DNA from: an uncultured Crocinitomix sp.
GTDB taxonomy: Bacteria > Bacteroidota > Bacteroidia > Flavobacteriales_D > Crocinitomicaceae
Assembly: GCA_937136425.1 (NCBI GenBank)
Contig: CAKZON010000103.1
Location: 1 to 50,934 of the forward strand
DNA length: 50,934 bases
Direction: 5' to 3'
The translations under genes and the position numbers were made by a program. Below the pieces are notes generated by a model, which made no database searches, had not been told where the DNA came from, and saw only the letters and a list, made by a program, of their open reading frames with translations. Positions 1 through 6,758 of the stretch are shown here, one piece after another; position 1 is the stretch's first letter; each line of letters begins with the position of its first letter.

Positions 1-683
1 TTTGGATCATTGAAAAAAGAGAACGGAGTATCGTCACGCACAATTTTTCCGTTCCTCATAAACAAGATTCGATCTGCCCATTCCATTGCCTCTACCCCAT
101 TATGTGTAACCATAATAGCTCCAATATTATTCTTCTTTAAATAGCTTTTAATATGAGTAGCAATTTTATTCTTGGTTTGAAAATCAAGCTGATTAAATGG
201 CTCATCCAACAAAACTAGTTCAGGTTCATCAGCTAAAGCTCTTGCAATTGCCAGTCTTTGACGTTGTCCGCCGGAAATTTCAGTTGCTTTTTTTGATTTG
301 TATTTAGTTAAGCGTGTTAATCGCAATAACGACTTAATGCGTTGTTGTGCATATTCCCGATCAAAAGACAATAAACGTAAACGAATATTTTCTTCAACCG
401 TATGATATTCGTCTAAATTAAAATCTTGATTTACCAACTTAATATGTGGATGACCAGGAACCAATTGTTCGGTAGGATCAGCAACCAAAGTATCCTGAAA
501 ATGAATTGTACCTTGATTACGCTCTAATTCTCCCGCAATTGTTTTAAGTAAAGTTGTTTTTCCGTCACCACTGGCACCTAGAATAACAACAATTTCACCC
601 GCATTTAAAGTAAAAGAGCACTTTTTCACTATGGTTTTACTACCATAATTGACTGAAAGATTTTTGACATTAAGCAATGACAT
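1..683 (-). CDS. ABC transporter ATP-binding protein (partial, 3' end outside window)
   Basis: This gene encodes an ATPase subunit of an ABC transporter, which hydrolyses ATP on the cytoplasmic face to drive transport. I translated it directly; about 227 codons lie in the window and the frame runs off the left edge, so the C-terminus is missing. The N-terminus reads MSLLNVKNLSVNYG. Walker A is GASGDGKTT near residues 36-44, with Asp where Ser or Cys is usual. The signature is ISGGQRQRLAIARAL, followed directly by Walker B LVLLDEP, and the switch histidine is in MVTHNG. The order and spacing are those of an intact ATPase. No permease is visible, so the substrate cannot be named; polar amino acid or LolD-like importers and exporters share this architecture. 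A perfect -7 box sits three bases before the ATG. Confidence 0.88.
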   Translation of the reverse strand, partial: MSLLNVKNLSVNYGSKTIVKKCSFTLNAGEIVVILGASGDGKTTLLKTIAGELERNQGTIHFQDTLVADPTEQLVPGHPHIKLVNQDFNLDEYHTVEENIRLRLLSFDREYAQQRIKSLLRLTRLTKYKSKKATEISGGQRQRLAIARALADEPELVLLDEPFNQLDFQTKNKIATHIKSYLKKNNIGAIMVTHNGVEAMEWADRILFMRNGKIVRDDTPFSFFNDP

Positions 684-686
684 ATC

Positions 687-720
687 CAAATTTACCAACT
701 AAGCTAAACGCATCCACAAA
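687..720 (-). promoter_or_regulatory. Bacteroidota-type promoter abutting the ABC ATPase start
   Basis: On the minus strand TAAATTTG (694-687) matches the Bacteroidota -7 consensus TAnnTTTG exactly. A TTTG at 720-717 could be the -33 element, but the 22-base gap is longer than ideal. The ATG follows the -7 box after only three bases (GAT), so the transcript probably begins at or next to the start codon. Confidence 0.5.
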
Positions 721-722
721 TT

Positions 723-749
723 GATTTGTTTAATATTAACAAACAAATC
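723..749. repeat. Perfect 9-bp inverted repeat, operator or weak terminator
   Basis: GATTTGTTT (723-731) and AAACAAATC (741-749) are perfect inverted arms with a 9-base AT-rich spacer. The element lies between the end of the lipoprotein gene and the start of the ABC ATPase gene, both on the minus strand. No U-run follows it in that direction, so it may be an operator just upstream of the ATPase promoter rather than a terminator. Confidence 0.4.
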
Positions 750-780
750 TTTACACTTAGCTGTCAACTTGAAGAGCGAG

Positions 781-1170
781 CTATTCTTCTACGTAGATCA
801 CGTAGGTCTCATAAGTACTTTCCGCAACCCAAAACTTAAGTTCGTAAGTTCCTGGATCTTCAAAAATCACTGGGTAATTCAGAGCTTTTTCTTCAAACTC
901 ACTCACACAATCACATCCTTTATACGCTACATTAAGCCTTACTTCTAATGTGTTGCCATCTCTTTCGCCGTCAAATGTTCCAACATCCCCACATGAATTT
1001 TCTACAATATAATTCACGCCCAAATTAAAAGCTTCGCCCGTTGAAACCGTATCTGGATAATCAAATACAAAAGCCGCTGTTAATTTTTGCTCATCACAGT
1101 TATTCTCCGGTTTTTTACAACCAAATGCGAATAACAGTCCTACTACACCTATTACTATTAATTTCTTCAT
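781..1170 (-). CDS. small lipoprotein of unknown function
   Basis: This 129-residue protein starts MKKLIVIGVVGLLFAFGCKK, a short basic, hydrophobic signal ending in a cysteine at residue 18, consistent with a lipoprotein of the cell envelope. The mature part is rich in acidic and aromatic residues and alternates in a pattern expected of a single beta-sandwich. It has further cysteines at about 25, 60, 86 and 88, two of them in the close pair CDC. I do not recognise a family. The start codon lies two bases after the stop codon of the PhoX-like gene, so the two are almost certainly co-transcribed and may act at the same membrane. Confidence 0.72.
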   Translation of the reverse strand: MKKLIVIGVVGLLFAFGCKKPENNCDEQKLTAAFVFDYPDTVSTGEAFNLGVNYIVENSCGDVGTFDGERDGNTLEVRLNVAYKGCDCVSEFEEKALNYPVIFEDPGTYELKFWVAESTYETYVIYVEE

Positions 1171-1172
1171 CT

Positions 1173-2708
1173 CTAAAATCCTTCTACAATTATTGTACTT
1201 GATTTATTGAGTGGGCTATTATTTGAATATTTAGGATGTTGAATGTTCATAATCATTGTGCCGTCAGCTAAAAAGATTACTCCCGTCGTTTCTGATCCTC
1301 TAGGTGCAACGCAGAATCGCATTAAGTCTTCAACTACAGGATTTTCAATTGACATATCTAAAAAATAAATCTCATTAAAAAAATCCTTCCGACTTTCTGC
1401 CGTTGCATCTACTCTTCCTCTATCATACCAATTAATGTCCTCACTTAAAACTAAGTACTGTTTATTTCCTATAGTAACGGAAGTATTGCAGTCAGGGTTG
1501 GAAAAACAAGAAATACTATCCGCAAAAAATCCTCCCTCAATATAAGATCTCATCTTATTTGTCTCAGGGTCAAACTCTAAGATCCGTCCAAACGGATCAT
1601 CAAAATCGGTTTCACTAATAGCTAAATTCTCGCGTGCGTAATTAGGAACATGACCTCCGGCCGCAATTGATTCTGCCCAACTAAAATGATCTTCTCCCGT
1701 TTCACAGATATAAATTTTACCATTTACCTCTTCTAGCCACTCATGTCTTATAAACATAGTTGCCCCCATTGATTTAGCTATTTTTTCACAATTAATTAGC
1801 GAGGTTGTATCCATAGGTAATGTCAACCAAGAACCAGACTCACCATCCTCTGATTGCTTGTAAGCATATAATTGTCCGTCAGAATAATCATAAGGTGTAA
1901 CGGTTTCAAATTTGAAAAACACTCCTGGACTCATGTCATCTGATAAATAAACTGTTTTACCATCAGCTGTACACAACGCATCTTCATGTACAAATTTCCC
2001 CATTTTATGATGCTTTTTCACAACCTTACGGGTTTGAGGATCTACCTCTACAATATATCCCATATTTTGCCAAACTGATAAACCGTACATCCAACTTGTA
2101 TCTGTGTGACCTTTTCCTCCTTGATAAAGATACTCCGTATTCCATGCCCAAGATTCCTCGCAAGTAAATACAGTTCCATTAGGTGTTAAACTTCCACCAC
2201 AATTCCTGTTCGTATATCCCACTCCTGAAAAATCCACATGATCAAACTCTCCTTGCACCTGCCATGAGCCATTTATTTTTTCAATTTCAAAAATAGTTGC
2301 ACCACCACCATCACCTAAATCGGCATCTGCATATTTTGTTTCATGACTGATATATAAAAGACCTTTAGTATCAGGATTCTCCTCATCTGGAATAAACACG
2401 CTTAGATCGTGATTCCCTTTTGCAGGAAATTTTTGCCCGTCTGCTCTAGTTACTAAATCTGTTTTTTCTTGAAACAAAATACGATATGTAAAGCCTTCAG
2501 GCAATATTAAACTATCGGTGTCAAAATTAGATGCAATGGATTCAAATGGAGGAATAGTATCCACTACCTCTGTCACAATTGTATCTACCCCAACGTCTGA
2601 TTCATCTGTTCGGTCAGTATCGTTTTTAGAACTTGCTCCACACGAAAGGCAAGACACTAAGATTAAAGCTATTATAGAGAATTTTATCACGGTCGTTTTT
2701 ATTTGCAA
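1173..2708 (-). CDS. PhoX-like (DUF839) lipoprotein
   Basis: This 511-residue protein resembles the PhoX/DUF839 family, which includes calcium- and iron-dependent alkaline phosphatases. The N-terminus has a lipoprotein signal ending LVSCLSCGASS, so it is probably anchored in the envelope. Family-like stretches include the early LPEGFTYRILF, a glycine- and acid-rich beta-propeller body, GRILEFDPETN, and a C-terminal stretch with PRGSETTGVIF and MNIQHPK that matches the family's closing propeller blade. Phosphatase activity is not shown; many DUF839 members lack a tested substrate, and I did not place all metal ligands. It is followed after two bases by the small lipoprotein gene. Its own promoter would lie in the 89 bases separating it from mdh. 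Confidence 0.75.
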   Translation of the reverse strand: MQIKTTVIKFSIIALILVSCLSCGASSKNDTDRTDESDVGVDTIVTEVVDTIPPFESIASNFDTDSLILPEGFTYRILFQEKTDLVTRADGQKFPAKGNHDLSVFIPDEENPDTKGLLYISHETKYADADLGDGGGATIFEIEKINGSWQVQGEFDHVDFSGVGYTNRNCGGSLTPNGTVFTCEESWAWNTEYLYQGGKGHTDTSWMYGLSVWQNMGYIVEVDPQTRKVVKKHHKMGKFVHEDALCTADGKTVYLSDDMSPGVFFKFETVTPYDYSDGQLYAYKQSEDGESGSWLTLPMDTTSLINCEKIAKSMGATMFIRHEWLEEVNGKIYICETGEDHFSWAESIAAGGHVPNYARENLAISETDFDDPFGRILEFDPETNKMRSYIEGGFFADSISCFSNPDCNTSVTIGNKQYLVLSEDINWYDRGRVDATAESRKDFFNEIYFLDMSIENPVVEDLMRFCVAPRGSETTGVIFLADGTMIMNIQHPKYSNNSPLNKSSTIIVEGF

Positions 2709-2743
2709 ATCTACTTAATTTCAATGAATTTAAATATTGTAGA

Positions 2744-2774
2744 CAAAAAAAGCGCCTCGAAAGAATCGAGACGC
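2744..2774 (-). terminator. intrinsic terminator of mdh
   Basis: Read on the minus strand, GCGTCTCGA and TCGAGGCGC form a 9-bp stem (one G-T pair) around a 5-base loop, followed by a run of T. It lies directly after the mdh stop codon and would separate mdh from the PhoX-like operon. Confidence 0.85.
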
Positions 2775-2797
2775 TTCATTATAATTTTAAATCGGTC

Positions 2798-3733
2798 TTA
2801 TAAAACGTCCATTCCGTCTAATACTCCCATTACGTTTCTTACTGCTGCTGCAGATTCTTCAAGCATTGCTTGCTCTTCAGCATTTAGGTCAACTTCCAAT
2901 ATTTTTTCAATACCGTTTTTACCTAAAATTACAGGAACACCTAAGTAAATACCATTTTGTCCGTACTCACCTTCAAGCCATGAACAAACTGGTAAAACTC
3001 TTTTTTGGTCTTTTACAATTGCTTCAACCATTTGAGCAGCTGCAGCACCTGGAGCATACCAAGCAGAAGTTCCTAATAACTTAACGATTTCACCACCACC
3101 GAATTTAGTTCTTTCGATAATAGCATCTAATTTTTCTTCTTCAATTAACTCAGTAACTGGAATACCACCAACTGTTGTATAACGAGGAAGTGGAACCATA
3201 GTATCTCCGTGTCCACCCATCAATAATGCTTGAATATCTTTAGGAGAAACATTTAATTCCAATGCCAAGAATGATCTATAACGAGCTGTATCTAATACAC
3301 CTGCCATACCCATTACTCTACTTTTGTCAACTTTAGCAGACAAATATGCAGTGTAACACATTACATCTAAAGGATTAGATACAATGATAATTTTTGCATT
3401 TGGAGAATGTTTTACAACATTTTCAGTTACCGACTTTACAATTCCAGCATTTGTTGCGATCAAATCATCTCTAGACATTCCTGGTTTTCTTGGAATACCA
3501 GAAGTAATTACAACAACTTCAGAACCTGCTGTTTTAGAGTAATCATTTGTAGATCCAGTAATTCTAGAATCATACAAGTTTACTGGAGAGGTTTCCCACA
3601 TATCTAAAGCTTTGCCTTCAGCAACACCTTCTTTTATGTCCAATAAAACAATTTCATTTGCAATTTCATTATGAGCAAGAACATTAGCGCAAGTTGAACC
3701 AACATTTCCAGCTCCTACAACGGTAACTTTCAT
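2798..3733 (-). CDS. mdh: malate dehydrogenase
   Basis: Malate dehydrogenase oxidises malate to oxaloacetate with NAD in the TCA cycle, in the cytoplasm. The 311-residue length fits the LDH-like MDH group. The Rossmann motif GAGNVG is at 7-12 with Asp32 to bind the NAD ribose. Substrate-binding arginines are in the loop SGIPRKPGMSRDD (Arg82, Arg88) and at Arg151, and the catalytic Asp148-His175 pair is in VLDTARYR and GGHGDTMVP. Arg82, rather than Gln, in the specificity loop favours malate over lactate. It is a single-gene unit with its own terminator. The upstream 356 bases are shared with the divergent sigma factor gene. Confidence 0.97.
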   Translation of the reverse strand: MKVTVVGAGNVGSTCANVLAHNEIANEIVLLDIKEGVAEGKALDMWETSPVNLYDSRITGSTNDYSKTAGSEVVVITSGIPRKPGMSRDDLIATNAGIVKSVTENVVKHSPNAKIIIVSNPLDVMCYTAYLSAKVDKSRVMGMAGVLDTARYRSFLALELNVSPKDIQALLMGGHGDTMVPLPRYTTVGGIPVTELIEEEKLDAIIERTKFGGGEIVKLLGTSAWYAPGAAAAQMVEAIVKDQKRVLPVCSWLEGEYGQNGIYLGVPVILGKNGIEKILEVDLNAEEQAMLEESAAAVRNVMGVLDGMDVL

Positions 3734-4089
3734 CTTTTATAGATTATATTAAATAATTAGTTTTTATTCTGATCGAGTGCGAAATTAATAAGTTTTTTCG
3801 TTTATTCCTTCATTTCTATTTGATTCATTCGTTTCTTTTCGTTTCTAACAATGCTAAAAAGATATTGTCAATCATATTTATATCCTTGTAAAATTATCCT
3901 TATAAAAAACTTTAATTGAACTCCTGAACTTCTTTTATTTTGCCATTTGCCAGATTTATACTAGCCTATAATCATTCACCTAATTCAAATAAACGCGTTT
4001 AAAACACATAATTTGAACTGAAATATTAAACTTTTTCTATCTTGGTGGCAACCCTTCATAAAAGGTATCGTTTAGAAAGTGTAAGCAAA
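3734..4089. other. divergent intergenic region between mdh and the sigma factor gene
   Basis: This AT-rich stretch of about 356 bases holds no gene that I can support. It must carry promoters for both mdh and the sigma factor gene. I found no convincing hairpin terminator, repeat or riboswitch in it. Confidence 0.6.
4012..4044 (+). promoter_or_regulatory. candidate promoter of the sigma/anti-sigma operon
   Basis: TTTG at 4012-4015 and TATCTTG at 4038-4044 resemble the Bacteroidota -33 and -7 boxes, with a 22-base gap and a -7 box one T shorter than TAnnTTTG. If real, transcription begins after 4044, which excludes the longest possible TTG start at 4042. Confidence 0.35.
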
Positions 4090-4671
4090 GTGGAAAACAA
4101 AGAAGAACTACAGGAAATAGTAGACGGTTGTATCCGAGGCAAGCGTAAGTTTCAAAAAAGACTTTTTGAAAAATATTACGGGAAGATGATGGCAATATGC
4201 TATCGTTATGCTAAAGATTCAGACGAAGCACAGGACATGGTTCAGAATGGTTTCATAAAAGTTTTTAAAAAACTAGATGTTTACAATTTTGAAGGTTCTT
4301 TGGAAGGTTGGATTAGACGTATAATGGTAAATACTGCCATTGATCAAATTAGGAAAAACAAACGTAATCCTTTTTTGATTGAGGATGAAGAGCGTGTTCA
4401 AAACGTTGAAGAGGATGTTCCTTTTTCAACCGAAGAAGACGAATTTTATTCAAAACTTAAAGCAAAAACGGCGATTAAAGCAATTAGTGAATTGTCTCCT
4501 GCTTATAGAATGGTATTTAATATGTATGTCATTGAAGGATTTACGCACAAAGAAATTGCTGATTATTTAGGAATTAGTGAAGGTACTTCAAAATCAAACC
4601 TAGCAAAGGCAAAACAAAAACTGCGAGCGCAACTCACTGTGAAGTTCGCAAACTTGAATGAAAATGAGTGA
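4090..4671 (+). CDS. ECF-type RNA polymerase sigma factor
   Basis: This is an extracytoplasmic-function sigma factor of about 194 residues that directs RNA polymerase to a specific promoter set. Region 2 covers the first half, with YGKMMAICYRYAKDSDEAQD (helix 2.1-2.2) and the -10 recognition part through GWIRRIMVNTAIDQIRK. Region 4 is near the C-terminus with the helix-turn-helix THKEIADYLGISEGTSKSNL. I chose the GTG at 4090, which gives the expected N-terminal length; a TTG at 4042 in the same frame would overlap a candidate -7 box. The gene overlaps the next one by 14 bases, the classic arrangement of a sigma factor with its anti-sigma. Its targets are unknown. Confidence 0.93.
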   Translation: MENKEELQEIVDGCIRGKRKFQKRLFEKYYGKMMAICYRYAKDSDEAQDMVQNGFIKVFKKLDVYNFEGSLEGWIRRIMVNTAIDQIRKNKRNPFLIEDEERVQNVEEDVPFSTEEDEFYSKLKAKTAIKAISELSPAYRMVFNMYVIEGFTHKEIADYLGISEGTSKSNLAKAKQKLRAQLTVKFANLNENE

Positions 4672-6049
4672 TTTCGATAAAATATTTAAAGAGGCGGTTG
4701 AAGGCTTTGAGGCTCCATTTGATGCAGGCATCTGGGAGAACATCAGCTCTGAACTTAGTCCTTTAGAGGATGCTTTTAGAGATTCTGTTGAGGGATATGA
4801 AGCTCCTTACAATCCTAGTGCATGGTCTGCAATTAAAAATCAGATTGGCACCTCTTCTACATTATTCCAGTGGATAGCTGGTTCAGCTGCAGCAGTTACA
4901 TTAATAGTTGGTGCTGTTGCATTTATCCCTTCTGATGACTCAACCACGGTTGAACAAACAAATGCAACTAAAATTGATGCAAATTCAGTATTAGTTTTTA
5001 ACGAAAACAAAACAACTCAAGAAAAAATAACGACAAACGAAACTACACCATTAATAAATAACGAATTAGTAAGTAACGATCAAACAGAAGAAAACCTAAA
5101 TATCGCTGAAAACAATTTGGAACTACCAAATGATAATATAAGCGAAAATGGTAATACGCAAGAAACGAATGAATCAGGGGATCAAACAAACAATCCAAAT
5201 GATCAAGGTGATGGAATCTTAGCCGTAACTCCTAATGAAACTGATCCTAATGAAAACATTGAATCTCTAGCTGAAATTAAACACTCGGCCGAGTTCTCTC
5301 TTAGCGCTGATGAAATTTGTGCTGGTGAAAAAATCCTATTCAACCCTAAAGTTGTAAAAGGAAATGTTATTTATGTTTGGGATTTCGGTGATGGAACTTA
5401 CAGTTCAGAAACTACAGCAAGTCATGTATTTGAAACCGCTGGTAATTTCAACGTAATTTTGACTATTAGAGACAAAAACTCAAACAAACTTCTTGCAACA
5501 TCTAACGAATCAGTTAAAATTAATGGATTGCCAAACATTGAATTCTCGTGGGAGAAAGACAATGCTGCAATTCCTACAGTTGACTTTATTAACTTAACCG
5601 AAGAAGGTCAAAACTGGGTGTGGAAAGTAAATGGTCGAATGATTTCCGATAAAAATGAGTTTGAATATACCTTTAGAGAAAAAGGAATATACACTGTAGA
5701 GCTTTCTGCCTCTAATAATCAAGGTTGTGAAAATCAAGTACAAGAGCAAATCACTGTTGATTCTGACTACGATTTATTTGCACCTAATGCATTCTCACCA
5801 AATGGTGATGGAAATAACGAAACATTCCTTCCAAAAGCATTATTACTTGTAGACAAAGAATTTACAATGATGATTTACAACCAAGAAGGTAACATAATTT
5901 ACAGCACGCAAAGTGCAAATGAACCATGGGACGGACGAGCAGCCGACAACTCTGTAGCACCTGGTGGCTCTTACATTTGGGCGGTTATGTTGAAAAATGG
6001 AAATGGACATATTGAAGAATATACCGGTCAATTAACTTTGATCAGATAA
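4658..6049 (+). CDS. anti-sigma-like membrane protein with PKD and T9SS-type C-terminal (CHU_C) domains
   Basis: The 463-residue protein is unusual. Residues 5-32 and 36-63 are two copies of one short motif (FKEAVEGFEAPFDAGIW and FRDSVEGYEAPYNPSAW), of a kind seen at the N-terminus of Bacteroidota anti-sigma proteins. A single membrane helix follows at about 69-90, with no N-terminal signal peptide, so the motif repeats should be cytoplasmic and the rest periplasmic or external. A low-complexity Asn/Glu/Thr linker runs to about 205. A PKD domain (VWDFGDGTYSS) and a second PKD-like domain come next. The last 90 residues are a gliding-motility-type domain starting near FAPNAFSPNGDGNN, also called a type B T9SS domain. 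Overlap with the sigma gene supports an anti-sigma role; binding is inferred. Translation may start at 4658 or 4664. Confidence 0.82.
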   Translation: MKMSDFDKIFKEAVEGFEAPFDAGIWENISSELSPLEDAFRDSVEGYEAPYNPSAWSAIKNQIGTSSTLFQWIAGSAAAVTLIVGAVAFIPSDDSTTVEQTNATKIDANSVLVFNENKTTQEKITTNETTPLINNELVSNDQTEENLNIAENNLELPNDNISENGNTQETNESGDQTNNPNDQGDGILAVTPNETDPNENIESLAEIKHSAEFSLSADEICAGEKILFNPKVVKGNVIYVWDFGDGTYSSETTASHVFETAGNFNVILTIRDKNSNKLLATSNESVKINGLPNIEFSWEKDNAAIPTVDFINLTEEGQNWVWKVNGRMISDKNEFEYTFREKGIYTVELSASNNQGCENQVQEQITVDSDYDLFAPNAFSPNGDGNNETFLPKALLLVDKEFTMMIYNQEGNIIYSTQSANEPWDGRAADNSVAPGGSYIWAVMLKNGNGHIEEYTGQLTLIR

Positions 6050-6074
6050 GTTTAAAATTAGCTTCTACTAATCG

Positions 6075-6112
6075 AAAAAAGCGATTTGGGTGAAACCCCA
6101 AATCGCTTTTTT
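6075..6112 (+). terminator. intrinsic terminator after the sigma/anti-sigma operon
   Basis: GCGATTTGGG (6081-6090) and CCCAAATCGC (6097-6106) form a perfect 10-bp stem flanked by an A-run before and a T-run after. The A-run makes it potentially bidirectional. Confidence 0.9.
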
Positions 6113-6218
6113 GCGTTAAACCTATAAATTGTAATTCTTAAATTAGGTTGTAACAGGAAGATTTATTAGTTTTACTTTCCGTGAAAAACCCTATTTAACC
6201 AACAAAGGCCTTGTAAAA

Positions 6219-6602
6219 ATGTCATTAGAAATCAAAGCAACCCTAAAAACACCAAGAGTGCTGGTTAATTTTGAAGAAGGAATAATCCTGCTAGCAGGAA
6301 TTTCCATTCCGGAAGATCCGTATGCATTTTACTCTCCCGTTAATGTGGAGATAGAAAAATATATGGAAGCTCCATTACCTAAAACAACATTAGAATTTAA
6401 ACTTGAATATTTCAATACAAGCTCTACTCTAGTCATCCGAAATTTGATTCGTGACCTTAGCCAAAGTGAAGCTAAAACAGAACTATATGTTAAATGGTAT
6501 TACGAAGAATATGATGAAGACATGAAAGAAGCTGGTGACGAATTTAGAATGCTATTCCACAAACTTAACTTTGAACTGGTTGAAGTGTTAGAATTTGAAT
6601 AA
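6219..6602 (+). CDS. SiaC-like (DUF1987) regulatory phosphoprotein
   Basis: The 127-residue cytoplasmic protein matches the DUF1987/SiaC family. Characteristic stretches are FYSPVNVEIEKYM, LEFKLEYFNTSS, LYVKWYYEEYDEDMKEAG and the closing FELVEVLEF. In Pseudomonas, SiaC is a STAS-like protein that is phosphorylated on Thr68 by SiaB, dephosphorylated by SiaA, and binds the diguanylate cyclase SiaD. Here residues 67-70 are TSST, so a Ser/Thr is present at the equivalent place. No SiaA, SiaB or GGDEF partner is nearby, so the partner is unknown. It stands alone between the terminator at 6075-6112 and the protease promoter at 6714. A start at 6219 gives the normal family length. Confidence 0.83.
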   Translation: MSLEIKATLKTPRVLVNFEEGIILLAGISIPEDPYAFYSPVNVEIEKYMEAPLPKTTLEFKLEYFNTSSTLVIRNLIRDLSQSEAKTELYVKWYYEEYDEDMKEAGDEFRMLFHKLNFELVEVLEFE

Positions 6603-6713
6603 ATTCTTTATGAATCTAACATCAAACCGTATATAGTTTAAACAGTCATTTTCAACAATTTAATTTTCATTACTTGGCGGCAAAAGTGCTCACTTTAGCT
6701 CGCTTTTTTTTTG

Positions 6714-6721
6714 TACATTTG
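6714..6721 (+). promoter_or_regulatory. -7 box of the first M4 protease gene
   Basis: TACATTTG matches TAnnTTTG exactly and lies 37 bases before the ATG at 6759. No good -33 element is visible 19-21 bases upstream. The box overlaps a TTG at 6711 that would otherwise extend the reading frame, which supports the ATG at 6759. Confidence 0.55.
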
Positions 6722-6758
6722 CGGCACGTTATTTACTGTTGAAACAAACGTACGCAAC

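Noticed and set aside
721..948. Short plus-strand open frame over the lipoprotein gene
   Set aside because: It overlaps the lipoprotein gene end and an inverted repeat and shows no protein-like pattern.
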